Below the pieces are notes generated by a model, which was not told where the DNA came from, did no database searches, and was given only the letters and a program-made list of their open reading frames with translations. Source: Ostrinia nubilalis (taxonomy: Eukaryota; Arthropoda; Insecta; Lepidoptera; Crambidae). From it: DNA of 64,000 bases. The stretch lies in assembly GCF_963855985.1 (NCBI RefSeq), contig NC_087093.1, positions 16,259,001 to 16,323,000 on the forward strand, read 5' to 3'. Position 1 is the stretch's first letter; each line of letters begins with the position of its first letter. Of the stretch, positions 12,041-23,296 are shown one piece after another. Position numbers and translations under genes: made by a program.

Positions 12041-13661
12041 TGCGTAACGCGTGAACAATTTACGATTATCGAATATTACTGTACATATTTTATGCTGTCT
12101 CGCCATTGCTGTGGTTGTCGAATTGTCAATTGTTTCTGTCCACTTTCTTAATTGGATGAATTGCTTTGCAGCATTGGTCTTTCGCTATTGGCTATTAGGT
12201 AACAAAACGTTAGCGTAAACGATATTTTGCGAGGTATTCAAGAAATGAAGTCCATTTAAAAGTTCAATGAAAATCAGAGACTTAATTTCACATTCACTAT
12301 TAAAAAAAATTAATACTTTACTATACAACTTACACTATGATAACCCAATTTAATTTATTGACAGGGTTGTTTATGTCTTTATTTATTTCAAAACTTAGGT
12401 ACATGACAAAGAATAATCGACAAATAATTATACAAACAACATTATTCCCGATTCACATTTCTAAACGCAAACTCGTTTACGGCAAAAACCGAATGCCCTA
12501 GAAATCCAAGCAATGCTTTAATACACGACAAGTAAATCAATCACTCAATAACCAGTATATATCATTGAATTTCCACAGAAACTTGGACTTTATTCTAAAA
12601 CATATAAAGCCTACGAAAATGTCTGGAAAACTAAAAGTCGAGTTTTCAGAATTTAACGCAATTTAGGACTCTATTTTAAAGGCTATAAGGCAACAAAATA
12701 TAGGGATTTAGTCATGATATACAGATGTTAGAAATGTCAAAGAGAATTAGAATCGAGTTTATCATTCATTAGTGTATGTCAATGATAAATGGACAATACG
12801 TTCGTGGATTAAGTTAAACTAGTTACATACAAGAATTTCTCTTTATGTGACGAAACTGCACTAGTTTTTGACTAGTGAAAAGAAAGAACACTACTTTGTA
12901 ATTGCGTAATTTTTAAACGTTTTAATAATGTTCACTAACTAAATCCTTTCGCACACAAGGTATTAAATTAAATTAGCGAATACTCTATACTCTACGAGGT
13001 GTAAAGGAATGTGCCTCAGCTACGTTCTAAGATCGTCGGTCCAGCTAGCAAGAGTACGTCTTACTCTACAGTTTTCTAAGACGTGGTCTTCATACGAAAA
13101 TCCATGTTTAGTCGATCAGAGCATATCGTGTATCGAAGTGTGGTGGAATGACCCGCAACATTGATCACTTATGATAGTCTATGTAAAAAACAAGAATAAA
13201 TTGCTTGTAAAATGTTTGTATAGGTATACAAGACATGTGTGAAATTTGATTCCACCTAGACAAGTTCCAGCTCAGTTCCACAACCCGCTTGCATACGAGT
13301 ACGATCACAAAATTGTAAAATCAAATCATCTTGCACGAATAAGCTCTAAGTTCCTGGAACTAACAGCAATTAAAGCAATTTAACCACGTAATTTATACTC
13401 CAAGACTTAATTGAATCTAGCTATTCCCAGCTGCATTTAGAAACAATCTGTTTTTCAATAACCTTTTAGTTGATTTTAGTACTGGAAATGTAACAGGTGA
13501 CTGGTGTTTTGATAAAACAAGTTCATTAAGTTGTTGAATGTCGATTTTGATTTCAGAATCAATGTCTAAATTAAACTACGAATTAACCACTTTTAAGTCG
13601 TTTTTTCGTTAGAAAAAAGCAAAGGCATAACCACACACTGACAAACTTGTGTATATGTCAA

Positions 13662-13711
13662 CGTGAAATTGTGAACTCCGACAATAATCTGACGGAATTC
13701 ACAATTTCACG
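13662..13711. mobile_element. 50-bp internally deleted copy of the 1-123 MITE
   Basis: CGTGAAATTGTGAACTCCG at the left and CGGAATTCACAATTTCACG at the right form nearly perfect inverted termini separated by only about 12 bp. The termini match those of 1-123, whose arms enclose about 85 bp, so this copy retains little more than its ends. Confidence 0.7.
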
Positions 13712-14960
13712 GCGACATAATTTTAAAGTGAAAGAAAAAAAAGTAAGAGTAGGAGTGAGCAGAGTCCCTTTTGTTGTCGAGTCAGTAAAAATAACAAAAA
13801 ATAACTTTAAGTGATAAAAACAATATGCTTGTTTTTACAATAACTTTTTAAGAACCGCGAGTACATCTGACTATGATTACTATCGATAGAAGATTGCAAA
13901 AGTAGTAAGGCAAGCCCTCGACATGCATGCATATGACTTGACATAAACCATTTCAAGTGTGTCAGCCTCAAACGCATGTAAAACTCAACATACAAAACTT
14001 ATCGCAAAGGCAGATCTCAGCAGTTAAATCTACATTTAAACATATTTAACATAAATTGCCTCATTCGGCATTTAATTAGAATTGGCTTGCGACATTGTGG
14101 TACTTTATACCTAAGCATAATTTATAAGGCCCAATAAATTTATGTGCTTACAGAAAAACGTACTTTGCTTTGACTTCGCAAAAACAACGGTTTAGCAATG
14201 AGGTGGATTTATTACTTTAGACTTGTATTGAGTTTGTTGTCCGTGGATACTCTTGTAAAGCCTAGAAAGGTGCATGTTGATTGTTGAAAGCTCTTCTAAT
14301 TAAAAAGGGCTTAAATTCTTATTTGTTGATTAAAATTATTAAAATATCACTTTTTTTGTTCTTTAAAGTTTCGGCAACTCATTTTAAGGCTGAGTTGCAT
14401 CATCTTGCTTAGACTTTACAAATGTCTCATTCAAATGCCCTCTAAAGCAATCATCGTTACTAATTTAATTATTATGATTAATAATAACGGTTACACTCAT
14501 AACTGAGTCGTGGTTTTGCAATCTTAAAACATCTATAAACACTAAATTACTTTGTATAAATCCAATTAAGATCAGCAAATGATATAGGCAGGTATCATAC
14601 ACATCGTTGTTTTGAAAATACGCTGCAATTAAGCATGTTATTGGAATTAGGATGGTTATTTTATTTTGAAAATCTTCCATTTGCCTCTGTTTTCGAGAAG
14701 GTTAGGAAATTAGCACGGCACTAAAGAAATATATTTAAAACTGCCACGCGGTCTCGTGCTAGATGGGAGTCTTGAGGCCACCTTCTATCAACGAAAACGC
14801 GTGGTAAGTAACTTGCTTCTGAATGTATTGTATTGTTGCGGCGCTTCTTCTCAGCGCTTGCTAAATGTTTGCCTCGACGAGCTGGTAGGGCAAAAAAAGA
14901 ATGAGACATGTAAAGGCTCCTTAAGAGCATTTGACGATTTGTAAGTACTAATTTAATTAG
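13712..14960. other. gene-free stretch, possible repeat fragment at its right end
   Basis: No gene. The segment 14755-14950 is open on both strands for about 65 codons and looks like a fragment of an interspersed repeat interrupted by the element at 14961, but I cannot name it. Confidence 0.35.
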
Positions 14961-15701
14961 TGTATATGTTACAGGAAATGTATGAAATCCGTCATTGTAT
15001 ACAATTCCTAGGATTTGTGTATAAGTCCTAAAATCACCCGGAAATGTGTGATGTAAATTATATTAGACACATTTCCTAGGAAATTTACACATTTCCTAAA
15101 CAGCAATCGGAAATGTAATTAAGATTTCTTTTTTTCCCAAACTTAAATGGCGCTACCGCGCCGCGGCCGCTGTTTATGTGTAAGGTCGCAAGTCTAACCT
15201 AACCTAACCGAGACTTTGTTATCCAGCTACAGGAGTACTAAAACCTTCATGTCAATAATAGTTTAATAAAAGAGATGTTAAAATTAGGTTTCTAATACTT
15301 CAGCGTAATATGCGTGATGCCGAAAGAAAGGTATGCCAATAGGCAAATTTTTTTTCAGCCAAAGTATAATAGTGCGAAAACAACTTTCAGGCTAAACAAT
15401 AATAGTTGTGAGTTAAAAGTACCTATCGGTCAATGTGGTTTGTCTAAATGAGATTTTAGGCGTACTGAGGGGCACCCGATCACACGACCGCGCTTGTGCC
15501 GCTTAGTTTTATACATTTCCTAACGCAATATTGGAATTCTATAAAATTCCTAGGAAAAGTATACATGTACTAGGATATGTGCGTATTAAAAAATCTCTGA
15601 AGCAATATTTTATACATTTCCTAAATAGCTTCGGAATTGTATACATTTCCTAGGAATAGTATACAATTCCTAGAATTCATACATTTCCTGTAACATATAC
15701 A
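14961..15701. mobile_element. 741-bp element with TIRs and clustered ACATTTCCTA motifs
   Basis: TGTATATGTTACAGGAAATG at 14961 (26 bp in all) is matched in reverse complement at 15676-15701. Inside, about a dozen variants of ACATTTCCTA or its complement (several as the palindrome TTCCTAGGAA) crowd both ends (14973-15116 and 15514-15690), while the centre contains a GC-rich patch and CTAACCTAACCTAACC. No coding frame of note. The layout suggests subterminal transposase-binding repeats of a non-autonomous DNA transposon. No clean TSD was found. Confidence 0.65.
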
Positions 15702-16294
15702 AATCAAGATAATTTTGATTGATTGATTAAAGTCGTGCTCCTAAAGTGGAGTCTAAATGATCTGATAATGATGATTTGAAGCAATAAAGGTTTGCTACGT
15801 TTCAACAATCTAAAGAGGACGATCAAGTAATAGCATCTTATGTTCCCATTAGCTATCCCATGGAATGAAACTGATTACTTAGTACTCTTCCCTAGTGACC
15901 TGGATGCCGGCTTTCACAGCGTCAACATGCTAATCTATAGCCGCTATTATATAAAACGATCTAACATATAAGTAGGTAAATATCTACTGTTTATCGTAAA
16001 TCGGAAACTGTCGACGTACGTCCAGCTGCCATTTTGAAAAAGATTGAGTGACAACATGTACCTACGAGTATTTACTGAGGAAATCGTTTTGTGTTTATTT
16101 GACTTAAAAGAGTTACTAATTAACTTACTATTTACATACTATATTTCATCTTTCACTAACATTTTTATTTTGTATTGTTTATCATTTGAATCCACACAGC
16201 TTATGACCGCAGTCTGTGGAGGAACACTATCTGTGGTCGCGATCCTCATCAATGAGGGGGGAACGAGGAAGAAGAAGAATGATTTGAATCACAT
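15702..16294. other. gene-free stretch
   Basis: No gene or bounded repeat was recognised. Confidence 0.4.
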
Positions 16295-16372
16295 AGGCCG
16301 AGTTGCACCACCAAACTTTGACCGTAATTATAACGATAACCGGTGATTTTTGTATGGAGTTAGACAGATTTT
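16295..16372. mobile_element. truncated copy of the GTTGCACCA MITE family
   Basis: Begins GGCCGAGTTGCACCACC, continues with the family-typical CGATAACCGG and TTTTTGTATGGAG words, and breaks off at about 16372 before the right terminus. Compare the fuller copies at 40473, 54240, 55358 and 58257. Confidence 0.65.
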
Positions 16373-16780
16373 ATTATGATTCACCAATAATGTTCATCAT
16401 CATAATTTCATCATTCATCATTTTATATTCCGATAAAAAGGAATCATTCAGCTCAATCCAAATTCAGTTGAAGCTTTTGCCTTAAATTGGGCTCTTTGCT
16501 TCATTCATTCACTCTATTTCACTACTTATGGCCCAAATAAGGCTTAACGCCTTGACTTGTTCAGGTTCACAGCTATCATCCTCTTTTAATTCTCTAACGA
16601 ATTCAGCCTCTAACTACATGTCACTCACATGACAGACCGACTGACACCATGGCCTTTATGTGTTTCGTTTTCACCATGTACGGGTAATACACGTTCCTAG
16701 GTATCTTGACAACAAAATCTAGTGTGCTACTGAGATGAGAGCTGTATTAATATTGACCTAGAATTCTTGGGAATGCTTAA

Positions 16781-16954
16781 GAGTAGGCGCACACCGTTGA
16801 TTTTTAGTTGGCCGATAGTTGTGCCCGATTTCAAATTGTATGAAGAATCGGCCAAATCGAATGTGCGCACTCCCATACATGCCCATTTGCCCATACTGAT
16901 CAACAGCCCGACTAAACTATCGGCCGACGAAAAATCAACGGTGTGCGCCTACTC
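16781..16954. mobile_element. 174-bp MITE with TAA target duplication
   Basis: Terminal inverted repeats start GAGTAGGCGCACACCGTTGA and run about 40 bp (left 16781-16820, right 16915-16954) with a few mismatches inside. TAA flanks both sides (16778-16780, 16955-16957). It is GC-richer than the flanks and non-coding; the 77-codon open frame across it is a by-product. PIF/Harbinger-like by TSD. Confidence 0.8.
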
Positions 16955-17600
16955 TAAAAATTCACGGATTCCCACAATATGTATGCTGACAGCAGTATAG
17001 CTGAGTAATTATAAATGTCGCTTGTCATTGATTATGAGATTGAATATGCTCAGGCATTGAAAGAACATAGAATATAGTCCCATGTCCCGCTTAGCTTAAT
17101 TACTGCTTTAAAGAGGCAAGATTAAGCTTAAGAAATTTTCTCATTTCTATTGCACCTTTCCTTCCTTATTCAGAACTTTTACTACATAAAATACAGCTCC
17201 TACAATAATGTGTATATTAATGAGTGACTCGGAAATCATCGTGAAAGCTGTGACTGTGACAGTCACTTGATATCTGGCCTAGTACAGTGATTTACAGTAC
17301 ACCACTGTCCCAGTTTTTGTTCAGTGCTGCCAATAAAGGTGCAAATGTACTGCTGACAGCTCAGTTTATTAGATTCCTCGGAGATGACAGCTGCATCCGT
17401 CATGTTATTACGTACTAGCTCTTGCTCGCTACTTCATCTTCGTGGATTTCGATTAAAAGTAGATTAACCATCTGATGATAAAATACTGTAAATGTTTATC
17501 AAGCTGTTTTGAGTTTAATAGTAAAAATAATCACCTATACGTCAAAATTAAATAAAAATCGTTCCCTATAAACTTAATTAATCGTTCTTTATCAATTTAA

Positions 17601-17711
17601 GGTAGCAGGAAGGCGCTGGATGCAGGCCGCTACAAACCGTGCGATGTGGAAGTCATTGGGGGAGGCCTATGTTCAGAAGTGGACGTCCTGTGGCTGAAAT
17701 GATGACGATGA
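17601..17711 (+). mobile_element. RTE-type 3' end with 10-bp TSD
   Basis: Reads KVAGRRWMQAATN and WKSLGEAYVQKWTS to a stop, followed by a short GAT/GAC tail. ATCAATTTAA occurs immediately before (17591-17600) and after (17712-17721), a perfect 10-bp target-site duplication. The inserted unit is therefore only 111 bp: a severely 5'-truncated but genuine retrotransposition. The small coding end has no in-frame stop, suggesting a fairly young copy. Confidence 0.85.
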
Positions 17712-17900
17712 ATCAATTTAATATTATTATAATAAAAATGTTTAACCCAAATGCCTGTAGGCAATCACGATCGATAGCGATTTGATTCGACATATTTTAT
17801 ATGACGCAAAGCTACAAAGAAATCAATGTGTAGGTATAATGGATCTGTCAAATGTAACATCTCTAAAGTTTACTTTGTTACTTCTATACCTACATTACTC

Positions 17901-18170
17901 TAAATAAATAAATAAATAAATCTTTGGACAATTTCACACAGCGCCAGCTAGCCCCAAAGTAAGCAACTTAATGCTTGTGTTATGGGTGCTAGCTTAACGG
18001 ATATACTACTTATATACTTTTTTTTTAAATACATAAATATTATACATAGTCACACCCAGACCCGTCACAGAAATTAAAATTCATCATTTCAATTTCTGCC
18101 CGGCCGGGAATCGAACCCGGGACCTCTCGGCATAGTAGTCCGTTCTGAACCACTACACCAAACGGCCGAC
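17901..18170 (-). mobile_element. tRNA-derived SINE with (AAAT)n tail
   Basis: On the minus strand the 5' end (18170 to about 18100) looks like a tRNA: an A-box-like TGGTGTAGTGG and a perfect B box GGTTCGATTCC. The body runs to an (AAAT)n-type tail at 17901-17920. This matches the common lepidopteran SINE with a GGCCGTTTGG start. Transcription would be by Pol III from the internal boxes. No TSD was clear. It is not a functional tRNA gene, since the acceptor stem does not pair fully and a long body follows. Confidence 0.8.
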
Positions 18171-18569
18171 TAACATAACAACAACTCTGTGTCTATAGAG
18201 ATTAGCAGTCTGTTTTCATTTCATTTCTTGCTCTGTCAATAAAGGTGTAAATACACACACGGTTAATTTATAAATTGACATACATTTATGTTAGAGCTGC
18301 TGTAAAAAGTGACACTAACTGGCAACGAAGGATGTTGAAGTGATAATGCGAATGGAAAATGCAAAATTGACAGTTTGCGTAAAATATGATTAATTCAGTT
18401 AGAGAAAGTATTGAGGAAATTGTATTTCTGAATAATGTCACGTGTATAAGAAACTTTTGTAGGTCTCTGGAATAAGGTTAACATATTTTAGTAATAAAAC
18501 AGACTATTATTGTTAAACATCTTCTCTTCGTTCTACATCTTATTATTCTATATAATACATATCTAGGTA

Positions 18570-18786
18570 GGGTGATTGCTATAATAATTAGCCTATACAT
18601 AGTTATTGGTATATTGGATTGTTACTAAGTAAGAGACAAAAATATTTACTACATTGGACTGCGTATTGCTCCGAAAAAATATTTGTCTCTTTTCCTCTCT
18701 TATTAACTTCCATTAGGCTTGTTTCTTTTTATTTTAGGCAAGTTGGTCAATAACTATGTATTGGCTAATTACTATAGCGAACACCC
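18570..18786. mobile_element. 217-bp MITE with TA target duplication
   Basis: The left end GGGTGATTGCTATAATAATT (18570) pairs with the right end (rc: GGGTGTTCGCTATAGTAATT) over about 40 bp with a few mismatches. TA flanks both sides (18568-18569, 18787-18788). A second inner hairpin, AGAGACAAAAATATTT with its complement, lies in the middle. Tc1/mariner-type by TSD. Non-coding. Confidence 0.7.
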
Positions 18787-18860
18787 TACATACTTTTAGA
18801 AAGTCGCACATCTTTTTTAGGGTATTTGTGTTTATTTAGGTAAGAATAGGTTTCTTAACG

Positions 18861-18940
18861 ATCAACATGGAAAGCATTGGGGGAGGCCTATGTTCAGCAG
18901 TGGACGTCCTGTGGCTGAAATGATGATGATGATGATGATG
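18861..18940 (+). mobile_element. 80-bp RTE 3' end with 13-bp TSD
   Basis: Contains the RTE coding end (GGGGGAGGCCTATGTTCAGC onward), a stop and a (GAT)n tail. AGGTTTCTTA(A/G)CG is present before (18848-18860) and after (18941-18953), a 13-bp TSD with one mismatch. One of the shortest retrotransposed copies in the window. Confidence 0.85.
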
Positions 18941-19699
18941 AGGTTTCTTAGCGTAGGTATGTTTCCTTTTTCTATTTCAGTAGCTTAATGCGAATTCAAT
19001 TCAAGTTTGTAAATAGTAAAATATTATAAAACACAAAGATATTAGCATCTTTTTTACAATAATATGTATAAATAAACATAATATTCTAGATGATTATAAA
19101 CACACAGAAGTTGTTCGACTACATGATTTGAATACATAAGTGTATGCATGTTTTTACCTCGAAATTGCCAATTTAATCCATGTTTTCTCTACTTAGTATT
19201 ACTTGTTAGTTATTACTAATATACATGTAAATGTGCTCATGTAGGTCACAGTGTAAATACATTAGTGCAAAGTTAAAGAAATAATAATTTAATTATAATT
19301 ACTCCATGCACTCAGATTGCATGTTGACCAATAGAGGAAATGAATGAGTGTGTACTTTGCATATTATAACTTCTACCTTCGTCTGTCTATAATATTCTGA
19401 TCAAATCATTTATTCAGTACTTAGTCCCTTTTCAGGGTGTTTATACACGTCTGAAATATAGCTTGCCTTCGCCTTGCTTGCTTGATATCTAGTCTGATAA
19501 GTCTAGAGATTTTTTTTTGTTATGTAATTTATTCTATTTTTAATTTCTTCTCACCCATTACCCTATTTGTATCCAAATGAAGGGTCATTTAAAAGCAGTC
19601 TAAACTAACTATACCTACCGAAGAAATAATAAGACCAAAGCCTTCTATATGAGTACCGCAATGAATTACAGGTGAAATTCCTAATAATTTTTCACTATA

Positions 19700-19963
19700 C
19701 AGGGTGTTAGGTAAATGGGTATATGAGCCGACACTAGCCCATGTTAACATGGGCATATAAATGGTATGGTGAAGTCAGAAATTTGATATTATCATTTTAA
19801 TTTTTTTAATTTTCATACAAAATATTTTTTATAAAATCCGATTTGTATGAAAATTTAAATAATTAAAATGAAGATATCAATTTTCTGACTTCACCATACC
19901 ATTTATATGACCATGTTAACATGGGCTAGTGTCGGCTCATATACCCATTTACCTAACACCCTG
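19700..19963. mobile_element. 264-bp foldback MITE with TA target duplication
   Basis: CAGGGTGTTAGGTAAATGGG and the following ~35 bases at the left are matched in reverse complement at the right, and pairing continues with mismatches almost to the centre, so the element is one long hairpin. TA flanks both ends (19698-19699, 19964-19965). CAGGGTG termini with a TA TSD suggest Tc1/mariner. Non-coding. Confidence 0.8.
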
Positions 19964-20026
19964 TATATAAGTCCGATCCATCGTTTGAACGCGAACAGGT
20001 AAATGTATGCAAACATGTGACAAGGC

Positions 20027-20673
20027 CACTATCTTTGCACCATCTTAGTACATAGCTCTAAGCTTACTCTTAACAACATCATATTTTACATGAACTAGTA
20101 ACCCAAAAGCTTTGTTCTTCAGTTTTTGAGTCGTCGTTAGGACGCGATTATGTAGATGGACTTGGACATAAACTGGCGACAAGACCCTATATTCACACTA
20201 TCATTCTAGATAACTCCAGGCTGCTTTGACAACATAATTGACATGAACTAGTAACCGAATGGCTTTATTCTTCAGTTTTTGAGTCCGTCGCTAGGACGCG
20301 AATATGTAGATGGACTTAAACTGGCGACAACACCCTATCTTCGCACCATCTTGGTACTATTAAAGGCCGGTCGATCTATTCTCATAAATAAAACACTGGA
20401 TACTCATCTTTCACATTATATTGCCTTATTTTAGATACAATTCATCACCTAACACAAAAGCGCGCGGAGTCGTCTCCGCGCGTCCCTCTATTCTGACGTT
20501 TGATCCTAGTGTGACATTGACGTATTGTCAATGTCACTATGACAGCAACTCATTGGCCACAACTATATCGTTATTTTAACGTTTTAGATTTTTCATAATT
20601 AACAGTACATAGCTCTAGGCTGCTCTTAACAGCATATTTAACATGAACTACTAACCCAATAGCTTTGTTCCTA
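20027..20673. repeat. tandem array of 158/148-bp units, interrupted
   Basis: Two long units (20052-20209 and 20210-20357) share blocks such as ATGAACTAGTAACC, TTCAGTTTTTGAGT and TATGTAGATGGACTT. A partial unit precedes them (from about 20027) and a third begins at 20609 (ATAGCTCTAGGCTGCTC) and stops near 20673. The second-third junction is split by the insertion at 20358-20604. No coding capacity. Minisatellite-like local duplication. Confidence 0.65.
20358..20604. mobile_element. 247-bp insertion in the tandem array
   Basis: Comparison with the uninterrupted unit junction (TTAGTACATAGC at 20045) shows foreign DNA flanked by GTAC on each side (20354-20357, 20605-20608). It contains a GC palindrome (CGCGCGGAGTCGTCTCCGCG, 20461 onward) and a second palindrome (TGACATTGACGTATTGTCA, 20513 onward). 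The termini (TATTAA...TTAACA) match no family I know; a solo LTR or non-autonomous DNA element is possible. Confidence 0.45.
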
Positions 20674-21540
20674 AGCTAAATAAGTGCAAAACTTAACCAG
20701 ACTAGCGCTATTTACACATTAATCAGCCGAACTAGTTTATTGAAATTCTTCAGATAAACTATCTGAGGTATTAGTTCACTTAGAACGGGAGAAAGTTGTA
20801 AAGTGATATTGTTTCAAATATTAATGGATAGAAATTAGTAGATGCGGTCTAAAATTTAGAGTAGGTTGACGTCTGTTAAATGATTTGTTTTTATTTTGCA
20901 TTAATAGATATCAAGTATATCTAACAAATTAAGCTAATTGATTCCAATTAGTTAAAAGATATGGTAAAAAATCTTCGGCTGTTTGATTTCTTTTCTGTCC
21001 ACACCAGAAATTGAAAAGGCACTTAATTCAAGACCATCAATTTATTTAAGTTTTAATGCCATATAATTGGTACATAGGCGAACTTGGCGCCGAAAAGGCA
21101 TTCGCCATCCACTAAGCTGCTTCTCTAACCAAGTAGTTAATAAATGTATTTCGTATCATTTCACCTACATTCCATTAAAATAACTCCTTAATGATAAACC
21201 CAGCTATTAACTAAAAGTTCTATAAACGCACAGATATCATTTATATGGCGTCATAGCGTATCTGAAATGCGTCATAGCCATATAGAATTTGGAGTCTTTA
21301 TCCGAACGTCGTATCTAACGAGCGAATAAATGACCAATCCACGATATGACCACCATTTTGGTCTTGTAATACCAAAGACTGTATTGTAGCTCGAATAAAA
21401 CAGCCAAAATTTTTTAGAAATGTTGTGTAGATAGAATGAGGGTTGACTTCATTTTAAAGCTCATTATTTAAACATCCTCAATCCTCATATTCCTCTACAG
21501 CGAAAATGTACATGATAAATAATAGTAAAGTTGTAAGTTT
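20674..21540. other. gene-free stretch
   Basis: No gene seen. A 10-bp word GCGTCATAGC is repeated near 21248 and 21271. Confidence 0.4.
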
Positions 21541-21610
21541 TTTGCATTGTGACCAGCACAAATTGTACACAGTTTTGGGCAATAAAGATTATTCTATTCT
21601 ATTCTATTCT
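21541..21610 (+). mobile_element. non-LTR retrotransposon 3' tail, (ATTCT)n
   Basis: GGGCAATAAAGATT followed by four ATTCT units is a typical lepidopteran LINE 3' end. The upstream boundary is not determined; no coding sequence remains. Confidence 0.5.
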
Positions 21611-21741
21611 AAGACATTGTACTCATCTTCATTTCTGTAACAAATAAAGAAACTAAAAAACATCGCGTTAAGACCCGTGTCTTACTATTTAAAAGAAGGC
21701 TAAAGTCTCAATTTTTATTGTAACTTGGTTGACATCTAATC

Positions 21742-21830
21742 GGAGGACTGCATGGTTATCGTGAAAATCTTAGGAGAGGCCTTAGTCCAGCACACGTTTG
21801 GGCGTCATTATTAGTTGAAACTAAAGACAA
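21742..21830 (+). mobile_element. degenerate RTE 3' end
   Basis: Shows GGACTGCATGGTTATCGTGA, then AAATCTTAGGAGAGGCCTTA and GTCCAGCA, a diverged version of the RTE coding end, without the (GAT)n tail or a TSD. Old relic. Confidence 0.5.
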
Positions 21831-22896
21831 CAAATCACATCACAATTTTGAAAATTCAAATTCATGCTCAGACAAAACGAGCTGGCTTTTCTCTCTGTCC
21901 TCCCCAGAACTCAAGTCCTCTTAACATCAGAAGCACTCTTATAGCACAATAATAAACGGCCAGTCCTCACACACCTACCTCTAATTGCATGTGACCGCCT
22001 TTCGTGAAATACCTAGATAGAAATCTAAATTGCCTAGGTATTTGTGAATAGAGCTGGCTCTCCCACAACGCATGGGCTCGTCATCCACTTATACTGTAGC
22101 TTTGTAACCGCTTTATAACGGTTCAGATGCTTCCATTTTTGATTTTAGGGGCTTCTTTATGCTTGCTTAAGTCAAACTTCACAAATACTGGCCTTTATCA
22201 TTGCTATAGATGTTTCTTATAACTCGGTGATAGGCTTCAATTAAAAATTGTTTGCACGAAAGAAACAATGACTTAGAGCAGCAAATGAAAGTGTAAAATA
22301 AGGCTTGTTACCAAGGAAATATCAAGTTATAACCCGCATAATATATTTGTATAATGTATTCATTTTGATGTCGCTGAACATTAATTTGTTCAGGACAAAC
22401 TCTATGAACATAATTAGAATAACCCAGATAGACACAACTGACTGAACCGACATGAAGTGATTTCCGAAGTGCAAAATCACGTTTCCTATCGACCAATCAG
22501 GATGACTCCAGCAATATCCTATAACCTAGCGTTCACTGGAAACCCGCCTTTATACCTTGGGAATCGTTCACACCGCACTCGTGATGGGTTTAATATTTTT
22601 AATTAAACTTAATTGAGATGAGACGGCGATTGAGTTAGCCCTAACTGGTGGTTAAGTCAAGAAACGAAGCGTTTTATAACGCTAACCTTAGGGTTGCCAG
22701 AGCAAACACGATTTGCTCATAGTTACATTATTAATGAGAAAAAATTAAAGTTAACTTTACAGCTAAGAAAGCCCACTTAGTGTCACTAAATTAAATTAAA
22801 GTTTCATATTTTACAAACATTCTCTTGTTAAATGTTTGAAGTTAACGGAAACAGAAAGATAGATAAAATTTGCAAGCAGTCCTTAAAATATACACA
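21831..22896. other. gene-free stretch
   Basis: No gene. A small hairpin (ATACCTAG with CTAGGTAT, 22010-22045) is the only structure noted. Confidence 0.4.
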
Positions 22897-22960
22897 TAAA
22901 ATAAATAAATAAAAAATAAAAATCATTTATTTTCAGACAATGCAGTCCATATTTTGGTTA
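22897..22960 (-). mobile_element. LINE 3' tail, (ATTT)n, minus strand
   Basis: AAATAAATAAAAAATAAAAA followed by TCATTTATTTTCAGACAATG is the reverse complement of a LINE 3' end ending in an A/T-rich simple tail. The 5' boundary is unclear. Confidence 0.45.
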
Positions 22961-23296
22961 GTAACAATTTGATCTTAGAGACTATGTTAGTAGGATTAGT
23001 AAAAATTATCTTAGAAGTATACATAAATTGGCACCTTCAATAAATATAGGTACAGTTAGTTATTGTGGAATCAGTCTTATTGAATAAATGAACTATACAT
23101 ACACCTATAAACGTCTAATTACCTATTAGTTTTTCCAGCTAATCTTCAAATGGAAACTTCATAGCATATCTCCATCTCTGAATGGTTTTGTCACATATAC
23201 ATACATCGTTAAAATAACTGCGATATCATATCTACAAGTTCTACTAAATGCTACAAAAACGTTGGCGTGAAAAAAATGCGTGGAATGATGTAATTA

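Noticed and set aside
15194..15209. Telomeric (TTAGG)n sequence
   Set aside because: Only about three CCTAA units, and a two-unit TTAGG stretch at 56-68; too short and internal to transposon sequence.
18098..18170. tRNA gene on the minus strand
   Set aside because: The internal boxes are good but the acceptor stem does not pair well, and the sequence continues into a SINE body with an (AAAT)n tail, so it is a SINE head.
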